A DNA stretch of 48,746 nucleotides from a virus. The position numbers and the translations under genes were made by a program. This document shows, piece after piece, positions 19,313 through 26,601 of this stretch (the stretch's first letter is position 1; each line of letters starts with the position of its first letter). The stretch is from IMG/VR virus record IMGVR_UViG_3300036826_000051, positions 1-48,746 of that record. One strand, written 5' to 3'. Under the pieces are notes generated by a model that saw only the letters and a program-made list of their open reading frames with translations, searched no databases and had not been told where the DNA came from.

Positions 19313-20304
19313 TGCTGGCCGCTGAGTGGGCACTCGAACTGCGGACGGAGTTGTTCCAGTGGTGGATGTCCCCCACTGGTCGGCGCTTCGGCGCAGGCTG
19401 GTCGGCGGGACGCCGCTCGGACGCAGGGATCGAGGACAACATCGCGCACATCGAGGCGTCGAAGATGTCTCTGGCGGTGCCGTTCTACGTCACCGGGGAG
19501 ATGACCGACCTGCTGATCCACGCGGCCAAGTCCTTCCCGGAGACGGAGTTCCAGGCCATCGACCTGCCCTGCCCGCAGGGGTTCGTGCTGCTGGCGAAGT
19601 CGGTGCCGACCATCGACCTGCACCACAAGCCGCTGCCCTGGCGGGCGTTCTCGTGGATGCCGTACTCGCACTCGCGGGACGCAGAGCGAGAACGCTGGGC
19701 GGGGAGCGAGGATCCCGAGTCCTGGCGGGGGATCCACCTGTCTCTGTACGCACACCGAGACGACGACCCGCAGCGTGACGACGCCGTGCTCGAAGGACTA
19801 CCGGACAAGCATGGCACGCTCTCGCTCGTCCACGAGACGCCCTGGCGCTTCGGCACGTCGCACCGCACCAAGGACGACTTCCGGGGCGGGATGGAGGACA
19901 ACAAGGACATCGCCCTCTCGGACGAGGCGTTCGAGTCGGGGATCCAGATGCTCCAGACCATCCACGCCTTCTTCCTGCTCGTCGGGCAGAAGATCGGGAC
20001 GCCCGAGCCGATGCAGGCGACACGCGGAGTCCGCAAGCGGGCGAGCCGTGCGATGCCGGTGAAGGAGATCCCGGACGTGCGGATCGTCACCCTTCGTCGC
20101 TACCGCGACGACGGCGACCACGAGGTCGATCCCGAGATGCGGGGACGGGAGTACAGCCACCGCTTCATCGTCAACGCCTTCTGGCGCAGACAGTGGTATC
20201 CGTCCGAGCAGCGGCACAAGCCGAAGTGGATCGCCCCCTACGTGAAGGGGCCGAAGGACAAGCCGCTGGTCATCAAGGACACCGCCTACCTGTGGAGGCG
20301 CTGA
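19312..20304 (+). CDS. Conserved actinophage-type protein, 330 aa
   Basis: GTG at 19312 sharing one base with the previous stop. The C-terminal region (VRIVTLRRYRDDG, EYSHRFIVNAFWRRQWYPSE, then KPKWIAPYVKGPKDKPL) is a pattern found in many actinobacteriophage proteins of unknown function, often with a basic, Trp-rich tail. The N-terminal 200 residues are alpha/beta. Probably a DNA-associated early protein, but no enzyme motif is evident. ATG of the next gene overlaps its stop. Confidence 0.7.
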   Translation: MLAAEWALELRTELFQWWMSPTGRRFGAGWSAGRRSDAGIEDNIAHIEASKMSLAVPFYVTGEMTDLLIHAAKSFPETEFQAIDLPCPQGFVLLAKSVPTIDLHHKPLPWRAFSWMPYSHSRDAERERWAGSEDPESWRGIHLSLYAHRDDDPQRDDAVLEGLPDKHGTLSLVHETPWRFGTSHRTKDDFRGGMEDNKDIALSDEAFESGIQMLQTIHAFFLLVGQKIGTPEPMQATRGVRKRASRAMPVKEIPDVRIVTLRRYRDDGDHEVDPEMRGREYSHRFIVNAFWRRQWYPSEQRHKPKWIAPYVKGPKDKPLVIKDTAYLWRR

Positions 20305-20546
20305 TGGAGGGCGAGAAGATCGAGGGGCCGATGAGGACACCGGACGGGGAGATCAGATGGATGGTCTCCCTGTTCGAGTCCCTCTACCCGGACAAGGTGT
20401 GGGTGATCCCCCGCTCGGGCGCGACCTTCCAGCGGCGGGGCGACCAACTCGTCCACGTCGGCGGCGACAGCTACGAAGCCCTGCTCGACGCGATCATGAC
20501 GAAGCAGCACTTCGCTCAGATCGGGGTGGAGGTCGTCCGTGCCTAG
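20304..20546 (+). CDS. Hypothetical protein, 80 aa
   Basis: ATG sharing one base with the upstream TGA. Beta-rich core (IRWMVSLFESLYPDKVWVIP, QLVHVGGDSYEALLDAIMTK) with a helical C-terminus. Overlaps the next gene by 8 bp. Function unknown. Confidence 0.6.
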   Translation: MEGEKIEGPMRTPDGEIRWMVSLFESLYPDKVWVIPRSGATFQRRGDQLVHVGGDSYEALLDAIMTKQHFAQIGVEVVRA

Positions 20547-20850
20547 CTACGTGATCTTCCTCGCGGGCGGGGTCGAGGGGATGAAGGACTACCCCGAGTT
20601 GACCGAGCACATCGGCCGCTACGTCGTCCACTACGACCCCTGGCAAGCCCCGAAGGGGGGACAGTGGCTCTGGACGACAGCCGACCGGGACAAGGCGTTC
20701 CACTTCAGGACGATGCAGGAGGCGCAGCAGTTCTGGTCAACGTCCATCGGCACGCGGATCGACGGCAAGCCCGACCGCCCACTGACCGCCTACCACGTCC
20801 AGATCCTCCGCGACGACCAGGATCCGATCCCAGGGGAGCACTCACTGTGA
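20539..20850 (+). CDS. Hypothetical protein, 103 aa
   Basis: GTG start within the preceding gene's end. Beta/alpha pattern: PSYVIFLAGGVEGMKDY, RYVVHYDPWQAPKGGQWLWT, then TMQEAQQFWSTSIGTR and TAYHVQILRDDQDP. No recognised family. Confidence 0.6.
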   Translation: MPSYVIFLAGGVEGMKDYPELTEHIGRYVVHYDPWQAPKGGQWLWTTADRDKAFHFRTMQEAQQFWSTSIGTRIDGKPDRPLTAYHVQILRDDQDPIPGEHSL

Positions 20851-20934
20851 GAGGGTCACTCCCTGGAGTGGATCCTCTCACCCGAGGACTGGCTGGTCGC
20901 GCAGGCGGCTGGCACCCAGCGGCGTGCGCTGGCG

Positions 20935-21342
20935 GTGAGAGACGGGCGACCGGCCTTCTACGGCTACCGCCAGCGCGACCCGCTCTGGGAGGACATCAAG
21001 AGTTGCGGCACCGAGTTGGCGGTCTCTCGCTTCCTCGGCCTTCCCTGGGTCGCCTGCGCGATCAGGCCCGAGAAGGTGGACGTGGGGGAGAACGTCCAGG
21101 TCAGGAGCACACGGGACGGGTTCGATCTCGTGCTCCACGACTCGGACAAGCAGCACCACCTGTACGTGCTCGTCTACGGGACAGGCCCGAAGTTCTGGTT
21201 CGCTGGCTGGGGGATGGTCTGGGAGTTGAAGGAGCAGGCCCGTCGAGACGGCGACCCCTACCACACCGGACGGCCCGCCTTCTGGGTGCCGCCCGAGAAG
21301 CTGCGGAAGGACTGGAAGCTGCTGAGAGACGTGGCCTGGTAA
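20935..21342 (+). CDS. Conserved phage-type protein, 135 aa or longer (start uncertain)
   Basis: The GTG at 20935 is the first standard start. The same frame is open back to 20851, and the extra residues (EWILSPEDWLVAQAAGTQRR) match how such proteins usually begin, before ALAVRDGRPAFYG and CGTELAVSRFLGLPWV. A CTG at 20863, 7 bp after GAGAGGG, is a likely real start and would give 159 residues. The remainder is a small alpha/beta domain (YVLVYGTGPKFWFAGWGMVW). Function unknown. A strong terminator follows directly. Confidence 0.7.
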   Translation: MRDGRPAFYGYRQRDPLWEDIKSCGTELAVSRFLGLPWVACAIRPEKVDVGENVQVRSTRDGFDLVLHDSDKQHHLYVLVYGTGPKFWFAGWGMVWELKEQARRDGDPYHTGRPAFWVPPEKLRKDWKLLRDVAW

Positions 21343-21373
21343 GCGAAAAGGCCGCAAAGAGCGGCCTTCTCGC
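21343..21373 (+). terminator. Intrinsic terminator-like hairpin
   Basis: GCGAAAAGGCCGC, loop AAAGA, GCGGCCTTCTCGC: 12 of 13 pairs, right after the stop at 21342. Likely ends the first early transcript. Confidence 0.75.
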
Positions 21374-21698
21374 TGGTTCCGCCCCCTTGATCGTCCAGAG
21401 CCAAGGGAGTAGGTTCTTTCACGCTGATGAAGAACCAAGGAGACGAAGCCTAGCGCGTAACGCCCGCGACAACCACCATGAGAGCCGAGTCGAGGCTCGA
21501 CTGGCCGGGGGCCGCGTCAAAGGGGATCCTGGCAAGCGTGGAGGCGAAGCCAGATGTGGCGAGAGCGGTGGGAGAGACCGCCGACTACCTGGTGGAACCG
21601 GAGGGGGCCAGTCGAGTAAGCGCCTGGGAACCGCCTCTAGACCTTGGACATGGTGGAGATCTGAACCACCTGGCATCCCCACAAGGGAGGAGCGAGAT
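21374..21698. other. Non-coding gap with inverted repeats
   Basis: 325 bp between terminator and next gene. It holds GGTTCTT and AAGAACC arms (about 21412-21438) and AGTCGAG-G-CTCGACT (about 21487-21501). A 77-residue ORF from 21478 has no ribosome-binding site. A weak TTGATC-N17-TAGGTT pair (about 21387-21415) could restart transcription. No tRNA fold was found. Confidence 0.5.
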
Positions 21699-22196
21699 AT
21701 GGCTGATCTGATCTTCGAGGCGGTCTGCACGGTCAGCGGGATCGACTGGCAGGAGGGCATGACCTCCGACCAGCGGGGCCGGGTGAACGCTGCCGTCAAG
21801 CAGCTACGCGACCTGTACGGCGAAGCGGAAGCGGCCGTCCCCATGATGATCCACGAGCGGGCTGCTGCCTGGGCGCTCGTCTACCCGGAGATCCCGATGA
21901 CGCCGCAGGTGCTCACCGGGAACTGGAGCACGATCCTGAACGCCGCCGAGCACAAGCAGGCACAGGTGAAGGAGGATGAGCGGGCGAAGCGCAGGGAGAC
22001 GAACGCTCACGCGAAGTCCGGGTGCGAGACCTGCGGCGACGATCACGTCGTCACGGTCGGCCAGGACGCGGACGGCTACGACCTGACCGCCCCGTGTCCA
22101 GACTGCAACCTGCACGCCAACGCAAGCTACTGGGTGGAGAGGAGACGAATCGAAGTGATGGACGCTGCCAAGACCAGGGAGATGCTGGGCCGATGA
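21699..22196 (+). CDS. Zinc-ribbon protein, 165 aa
   Basis: ATG at 21699 with GGGAGGAG upstream. The N-terminal 90 residues are helical (FEAVCTVSGIDWQEGMTSDQ ... WALVYPEIPMTPQVLTGNWS). A zinc ribbon CETCGDDHVVTVGQD ... CPDC covers about 106-130, and the tail is helical. Layout (helical domain plus zinc ribbon) resembles small phage replication or helicase-loading accessory proteins, but I do not recognise a specific family. First gene after the terminator. Confidence 0.7.
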   Translation: MADLIFEAVCTVSGIDWQEGMTSDQRGRVNAAVKQLRDLYGEAEAAVPMMIHERAAAWALVYPEIPMTPQVLTGNWSTILNAAEHKQAQVKEDERAKRRETNAHAKSGCETCGDDHVVTVGQDADGYDLTAPCPDCNLHANASYWVERRRIEVMDAAKTREMLGR

Positions 22197-22402
22197 ACCT
22201 CTGGCTGATCGCACGCTCGGACGGCGCAGAGGCCCAGGTCGTCCGTTCTGCATCGAGGGAGACGCTCGGGGTCTCCCTCTCCCAGTTCGGCCAGGGAGTC
22301 TGGTGCATCTGGAGGCTGGGCAACTTCCCCGAGCAGTACGAGGTCAAGGAGATGGCCGTGCGCGCGCTCGGCAGGACGCACATCCAGGAGCGCGTGACAT
22401 GA
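22193..22402 (+). CDS. Hypothetical protein, 69 aa
   Basis: ATG overlaps the previous TGA (ATGA). Beta-rich N-terminus (NLWLIARSDGAEAQVVRSAS), GVWCIWRLGNFPEQYEVKEM. Ends in overlap with the next ATG. Function unknown. Confidence 0.6.
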   Translation: MNLWLIARSDGAEAQVVRSASRETLGVSLSQFGQGVWCIWRLGNFPEQYEVKEMAVRALGRTHIQERVT

Positions 22403-22635
22403 GCATGTACGGCTCCTGCTCGCTCTGCGGCGAGGAGATCCTGGAAGCGGACGCGCGGGATGTCCACGACCAGATCATCTCCTGGCACACCCGTCGTCCC
22501 CGAAGGGGAGGAGGCCACCACGACAAGGGCAAGCTGTGGCGCACGACCGGGGCGGTAGCCCACGGTCGCTGCGTCGAGTCCGCGAAGGCGAAGGCGAAGG
22601 CAGGCACGTCGATCCACCAGGGCGGGCTGTTCTAG
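22399..22635 (+). CDS. Small Cys/His metal-binding protein, 78 aa
   Basis: CSLCGEEILEADARDVHDQI gives a CxxC, and HHDKGKLW with HGRC completes a possible Cys3His zinc site in a treble-clef-like order. Lys/Ala-rich helical tail (ESAKAKAKAGTS). ATGA coupling with the previous gene and one-base overlap with the next. Confidence 0.6.
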   Translation: MSMYGSCSLCGEEILEADARDVHDQIISWHTRRPRRGGGHHDKGKLWRTTGAVAHGRCVESAKAKAKAGTSIHQGGLF

Positions 22636-22805
22636 TGCGGCCCGTCTGCGAGATCTGCGGCAGGACGATGAGCCGAGCCGGTTGGGACGGACACATCGCC
22701 CGGTTCAGGTGTACGAATACGTCGTGCCCCGATTTCGGGAAGCGCACCTACACGGTTCACGAGCAAGCGGTAGAATCCTCGGAACCCGACAGAGAGGAGG
22801 ACTAG
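22635..22805 (+). CDS. Small zinc-finger protein, 56 aa
   Basis: GTG at 22635. CEICGRTMSRAGWDGHIARF and CTNTSC supply four Cys for one zinc. Ends in EPDREED because the following start-associated element lies within its coding end. TAG one base before the TTG of the SSB-like gene. Probable nucleic-acid-binding accessory. Confidence 0.6.
   Translation: MRPVCEICGRTMSRAGWDGHIARFRCTNTSCPDFGKRTYTVHEQAVESSEPDREED
22785..22799 (+). promoter_or_regulatory. Start-associated sequence copy 14
   Basis: CCCGACAGAGAGGAG within the 3' end of the zinc-finger gene, 7 bp before the TTG at 22807. TAGAAT at 22771-22776 may be a -10 just upstream. Confidence 0.9.
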
Positions 22806-22806
22806 G

Positions 22807-23499
22807 TTGAGCACCGTCGAGGCTCCTCGTGAGCAGGAGCAGATCATCGGCACCGTCACTGGCGTCGTCCAGAAGGGTGCAGACAAGTGGCAGGCGGTCG
22901 TCGCACCTGACGGATCGCAGTACACGAAGAACCTGTGGACGAAGGACATCGCCTCCGTCCAGTACCTCACGTCCATGATCGGCCAGCGTCTCGCGTTCCT
23001 CTGCAACGTGAGCCACTGGACGAACAATCAGGGGCAGCCGGTACGCTCGCTCTGGATTGACCAGGTGGGGCCACCCGGCGTCGGCTCGCCTGCGATGGCA
23101 GGCCCGCAGCCGCAGCCGCAACAGCAGGGTGGCTGGAACCAGCCAGCGCAGCCGCAGCAGAACGCGGTCGTTCAGCCTGTGGTTACGCCGATGGTGGCAC
23201 CGGCTCCGCAGCAGGCTCCGCAGGAGGATCAGCGGGAGAAGAAGATCCATCGGCAGACGGCCTCCAAGGTCGCTGCCATCCTCCTGAGCAACCTGCCCCA
23301 GGAGGAGCGGAACATCTCGACGCTGCTCGTCATCTCGGAGCGGCTTGTCTCGTACTACGACTCTGGCCTGCCGCAGGCAGAGACGCTGGACGAGTTGATG
23401 ACCAGGGCGATGCCGCAGGGCATGGAATCGCCCGCCGCTCAGGGCACCGGCTACCAGAACACGCCGCCGCCTGCGGGCGACGACGATATTCCATTCTGA
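22807..23499 (+). CDS. Single-stranded DNA-binding-like protein
   Basis: 230 residues. Residues 1-90 read as an OB-fold (IIGTVTGVVQKGADKWQAVV, YTKNLWTKDI, GQRLAFLCNVSHWTNNQGQP). A Gln/Pro-rich flexible linker follows (about 95-140). A helical segment (about 145-205) precedes the acidic tip GDDDIPF, the classic SSB C-terminal hook for partner proteins. TTG start after a start-associated element. It would coat single-stranded DNA and recruit replication and recombination enzymes, probably with the nuclease encoded 1 kb downstream. Confidence 0.75.
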   Translation: MSTVEAPREQEQIIGTVTGVVQKGADKWQAVVAPDGSQYTKNLWTKDIASVQYLTSMIGQRLAFLCNVSHWTNNQGQPVRSLWIDQVGPPGVGSPAMAGPQPQPQQQGGWNQPAQPQQNAVVQPVVTPMVAPAPQQAPQEDQREKKIHRQTASKVAAILLSNLPQEERNISTLLVISERLVSYYDSGLPQAETLDELMTRAMPQGMESPAAQGTGYQNTPPPAGDDDIPF

Positions 23500-23503
23500 C
23501 AAC

Positions 23504-23779
23504 ATGCCCTTCGCTGATCCGACAGCCAAGACACGCTGGAGCCGAGATTACTACCGGCGTGAGCGCGAGCGCGTGCTTGGCATCAAGCGCCGCTGGGTTG
23601 ATCGCAACCCGGAGAAGCGCAGGGCGCAGGTCGCAGTCGGTAATGCGATCAGGGACGGACGACTTGTGCGGGAACCCTGCGAAGTCTGCGGGGATAGGGC
23701 GCAGGCCCACCATGACGACTACTCGAAGCCGCTCGAAGTGCGCTGGCTATGCCCGCCGCATCATCGAGCGGCCCACTAG
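23504..23779 (+). CDS. HNH-like zinc protein, 91 aa
   Basis: Basic helical N-terminus (TRWSRDYYRRERERVLGIKR), then CEVCGDRAQAHHDDYSKPLE ... WLCPPHHRAAH, a Cys/His arrangement of the HNH/treble-clef type common in phages. The HHDDY core matches small nuclease-like or DNA-binding proteins; catalytic activity is uncertain. Starts 4 bp after the SSB-like stop. Confidence 0.75.
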   Translation: MPFADPTAKTRWSRDYYRRERERVLGIKRRWVDRNPEKRRAQVAVGNAIRDGRLVREPCEVCGDRAQAHHDDYSKPLEVRWLCPPHHRAAH

Positions 23780-23792
23780 GGAGAGGGAGAGG

Positions 23793-24206
23793 ATGAGGTT
23801 GAGACGCAGGAAGAACGTCGAAGCACCGGAGGAGACCATCACCGAGGTCGTCGTCACCGAGACCGATCAGGTGGTGCTCTCCATGTCCGGGTCAGCCGAG
23901 AGGCTTTGTGCCCTCGACGCCGAGATGGTCGCCGCCTTCCTGGAGTGGAGGGCGGCGCAGGGCCGCTGCCTGGAGCAGGGGCTTCTGGTCGAGGTCAAGA
24001 TGAACGAGCCGATGCGGGTCGCCTACCAGACCTGGCTCGCTGAGCAGTACGCATCGTCCTCCTCTGACGACACGCCAGAGGAGGAGGCGGTGACGCAGAT
24101 CATCACGGCCTCGCCGCCCGAGCGTCACGGCGCAGGCGAGCACATCCACCAGGCGCACGGCTGGCCGCTGCGGGCGATGGTGCCTGCGAGAGTGGAGGCA
24201 TGGTGA
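23793..24206 (+). CDS. Hypothetical protein, 137 aa
   Basis: ATG at 23793 with GAGAGGGAGAGG upstream. Beta-type start (EETITEVVVTETDQVVLSMS), helical middle (DAEMVAAFLEWRAAQGRCLE), acidic disordered region (SSSSDDTPEEEAVTQI) and a His-rich end. No domain recognised. Overlaps the next ATG by 7 bp. Confidence 0.6.
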   Translation: MRLRRRKNVEAPEETITEVVVTETDQVVLSMSGSAERLCALDAEMVAAFLEWRAAQGRCLEQGLLVEVKMNEPMRVAYQTWLAEQYASSSSDDTPEEEAVTQIITASPPERHGAGEHIHQAHGWPLRAMVPARVEAW

Positions 24207-24436
24207 GCGTCGAGACCCTGCTCCGGGAGAAGCTGCACCGCGTCCTGCTGATGGACGCGGACGAGGTTCCGACCGAGCACTTCTACTGGATCTACAACCG
24301 CTGGACGCTGTGCGGGCGAGACAAGACCCACGCGCAGCGGCTCTGGTTCACGCAGGGCAACCCGGTCTGTCTCCACTGTGAGGCTGTCGTCGGCCGGGTC
24401 GCACTCGAAGCGGCCAGGAAGCTGAAGGTCGCATGA
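24200..24436 (+). CDS. Small zinc-type protein, 78 aa
   Basis: YWIYNRWTLCGRDKTHAQRL then CLHCEAVVG: Cys, His and a CxxC form a likely zinc site in a short alpha/beta protein. ATG overlaps the upstream stop region; its stop overlaps the next ATG. Position suggests a partner of the downstream nuclease, without direct proof. Confidence 0.65.
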   Translation: MVSVETLLREKLHRVLLMDADEVPTEHFYWIYNRWTLCGRDKTHAQRLWFTQGNPVCLHCEAVVGRVALEAARKLKVA

Positions 24437-25296
24437 GCACGTCCCTGCACGAGTTCCTGACCACCCCGGCCGGGGAGAAGCCCTGGCCCGAGCAGGTCAG
24501 GCACCTGTCCGCGTCGAGCATCGGGATGCTGTTCCGCTGCCCCCGGCAGTTCGAGCGGCGCTACCTGCACGGGGAGAAGGAGCGGCCCGGTGAAGCCATC
24601 GTGGTCGGCTCCTTCTTCCACGAGACCCTGGATCACAACTACAAGCAGAAGATCTCCAGCGGGGTCGATCTGCCCCTGTCCGATCTCGTCCAGTTCCACG
24701 GCGACGTAGCCGTCCCGAAGGTGCTGGAGGACGAGGGCGGGGTGGACAACATCCGCTGGGACACGAACCTGGACACGGCCCGCTCGGACTCCGAGCGCAT
24801 CACCAGCGCCTACGCGCACACGGTGATGCCTCGGATCCAGCCGGTCGGCACCGAGTTCAAGTTCGACATCGACGTGGACGACGTGCCCGTGCCGATCATC
24901 GGCTACGTGGACGTGTGGGACGCCGACCGCACCCTCGATACCAAGACGGGCAAGCAGGCAGTCCAGAAGATCAAGCCGTCCTGGAGGCTCCAGGGCAGCC
25001 TGTACGCCTGGGCCACGGGGCGTCCCACCGAGTACCACTCGATCTCACGCGCCAAGACACCGAGGATCGTGACCGCCCTGGAGTCGGCGGACATGGTAGT
25101 GCCGCCCCCGAACGAGCAACAGGGCGCGCACATGCGTCACCTGTTCCGCCTGGCGGCGGCGCAGATCAGCTTCTACTACTCGCAGTACGGAGATGAGGGA
25201 TGGCCCGCATCGGGGGCCGTCCCCGACTTCACCCGCAACATGCTGCCCTGCGACTACTGCGGCTGGAGGAAGGGCTGCCCCGCATGGGCCGATTGA
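24433..25296 (+). CDS. Cas4/RecB-like PD-(D/E)XK nuclease
   Basis: 287 residues. Starts LSASSIGMLFRCPRQFERRY (Cys36), then His63 in FFHETLDH, catalytic GYVDVWD (Asp160) and DTKTGK (Asp169, Lys171), QGSLYAWA (Gln187), and a C-terminal CDYCGWRKGC (Cys273, Cys276, Cys282). The four Cys can hold an iron-sulphur cluster as in Cas4 and AddB. Phage members act as recombination exonucleases processing DNA ends, fitting with the SSB-like protein and RusA here. Closest alternative is a generic RecB-like domain of unknown role. Confidence 0.9.
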   Translation: MSTSLHEFLTTPAGEKPWPEQVRHLSASSIGMLFRCPRQFERRYLHGEKERPGEAIVVGSFFHETLDHNYKQKISSGVDLPLSDLVQFHGDVAVPKVLEDEGGVDNIRWDTNLDTARSDSERITSAYAHTVMPRIQPVGTEFKFDIDVDDVPVPIIGYVDVWDADRTLDTKTGKQAVQKIKPSWRLQGSLYAWATGRPTEYHSISRAKTPRIVTALESADMVVPPPNEQQGAHMRHLFRLAAAQISFYYSQYGDEGWPASGAVPDFTRNMLPCDYCGWRKGCPAWAD

Positions 25297-25311
25297 CCCG
25301 ACAGAGAGGAA
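25297..25311 (+). promoter_or_regulatory. Start-associated sequence copy 15
   Basis: CCCGACAGAGAGGAA directly after the nuclease stop, 4 bp before the ATG at 25316. Confidence 0.9.
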
Positions 25312-25315
25312 GGAC

Positions 25316-25783
25316 ATGAGTGGATTGAACGGCGACCTCCATCAACTGATCGAGGACGCGAAGCGGATGCACTTCCTGGCGGTCGAGCGGATGGAGAGCG
25401 CTCGGGCCGTGTACGAGAACTCGAAGGAGGAAGTGCAGAAGATCGAGCGGATCCTGAAGGCGGCTGGGGTCGAGGAGGAGAAGCCCGCCCCGAAGCCGAA
25501 GAAGGAGAAGCCCGTGCGCGTGAACGAGGAGACGCGGGCGAAGGTGCTGGCCGCGATCAAGGAGATCGGCTACGAGGACATGGCGATCCCTGGCGTGCGC
25601 GCGTCCTTCACCGCCTCCATGCTCGCGGAGCGAACACCCGACCTACACCAGTCCTCGGTGCGGACGGCGATCAACAACCTCCGAGACGAGGGGATCATCC
25701 GCGCGGTCGGCCTGGTGCCGAACAGTCCGCGCAAGGCACCGATGGCCTACACGCTGGGAGCGGGGAATGAAGCGAGCGAGTAG
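25316..25783 (+). CDS. Coiled-coil plus winged-helix protein, 155 aa
   Basis: Residues about 5-55 form a long helix (LIEDAKRMHFLAVERMESAR ... EEVQKIERILKAAG), then a Lys/Pro/Glu linker, then a winged-helix-like domain (ETRAKVLAAIKEIGYEDMAI ... SSVRTAINNLRDEGIIRAVG). Likely DNA-binding dimer, regulator or replication initiator-type accessory. Overlaps the next gene by 17 bp. Confidence 0.7.
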   Translation: MSGLNGDLHQLIEDAKRMHFLAVERMESARAVYENSKEEVQKIERILKAAGVEEEKPAPKPKKEKPVRVNEETRAKVLAAIKEIGYEDMAIPGVRASFTASMLAERTPDLHQSSVRTAINNLRDEGIIRAVGLVPNSPRKAPMAYTLGAGNEASE

Positions 25784-26210
25784 CGACCTCCAGATCAGCG
25801 CCTTCTCCGACCGCGAGATCATGGCGGCGATGAGCGACCTGAACGGGACGGGGGATGTCCTCGCCTCCGACCTCGGGCTGCGCCTGTTCGGGCTGACCGA
25901 CCGAGACGACGAGGACGTGCGGAGGCACGCCACCCGCTGCGTCTCCTCCAGGCTGACCTGGATGCGGCGCTACGGCCTGGTCGAGAAGGGCGACGAGAAG
26001 GGAGCCTGGCTTCTCTCCGAGACGGGGAAGGAGTTGTTCGCGTCCCGCCTCGGTCGCTCCTTCTCGACGGCGATCACGCACACGCCGAAGGAGTCCGTCC
26101 TCGACCTCGCTCACCAGGTCGGGATGCGGATGGTCAAGGAGAACACCGTGGGGGCGCGTGCGATGCGCCGGGAGTTGCAGCACCAGATCATGCGGAGGAA
26201 GTGGCGGTGA
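25767..26210 (+). CDS. Winged-helix-like protein, 147 aa
   Basis: Helices SDREIMAAMSDLNGTGDVLA, then ATRCVSSRLTWMRRYGLVEK and WLLSETGKELF follow the helix-turn-helix-wing order. The C-terminal half is a basic helix (ARAMRRELQHQIMRRKWR). ATG inside the preceding gene, which has a similar fold, suggesting an old duplication or a regulator pair. Binding site unknown. Confidence 0.65.
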   Translation: MKRASSDLQISAFSDREIMAAMSDLNGTGDVLASDLGLRLFGLTDRDDEDVRRHATRCVSSRLTWMRRYGLVEKGDEKGAWLLSETGKELFASRLGRSFSTAITHTPKESVLDLAHQVGMRMVKENTVGARAMRRELQHQIMRRKWR

Positions 26211-26560
26211 CGGGCTGCATCGAGCGCGACTTGCATCAGGGCAATCGCTACGCCCGGATCGGCCAGCGCAAGGCTCACCGCGTTGCCTGGGAGGAGCGGC
26301 ATGGGCCGATCCCGGATGGGCTGGAACTTCACCACGTCTGCGAGAACCCGGCGTGTGTCAACGTCGATCACCTTCGACTCGTCGCGCGCTCCGAGCACCA
26401 GCGGATCCATAGGAACACGGACACCTGCAAGAACGGACTCCACGCCATGACCGAGGAGAACATCCTCTGGTCGTCCCGAGGAGAGCGGCTATGCCGTGCC
26501 TGCAATAACGCACGCTGGCACCGCTGGAAGGAGGGGACGACATTACGCTCGCTCCGTTAG
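26207..26560 (+). CDS. HNH endonuclease
   Basis: Homing-type HNH: GNRYARIGQRKAHRVAWEER, LELHHVCENPACVNVDHLRL (His-His and the Cys/Asn signature), ARSEHQRIHRNTDTCKNGLH, and a second zinc site ERLCRACNNARWHRW. GTG at 26207 overlaps the previous TGA and is well spaced from GGAGGAA; the GTG at 26201 is too close. Such enzymes are often selfish free-standing genes in phages. Confidence 0.85.
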   Translation: MTGCIERDLHQGNRYARIGQRKAHRVAWEERHGPIPDGLELHHVCENPACVNVDHLRLVARSEHQRIHRNTDTCKNGLHAMTEENILWSSRGERLCRACNNARWHRWKEGTTLRSLR

Positions 26561-26601
26561 TCGCGCCCGAGATTCGGGGACTGGACGGCAAGCCGGGGGA
26601 C

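Noticed and set aside
21400-21450. CTGATGA and GACGAAG segments considered as a hammerhead ribozyme core
   Set aside because: Stem II cannot form between them and the GAAA core is missing.
21374-21698. Search for tRNA genes in the largest gaps
   Set aside because: No cloverleaf with a T-arm GGTTCRANNCC and matching acceptor was found here or in the other gaps.
21478-21711. 77-codon ORF in the gap before the zinc-ribbon gene
   Set aside because: No Shine-Dalgarno, codon choice degrades in the second half and it runs into the next gene.
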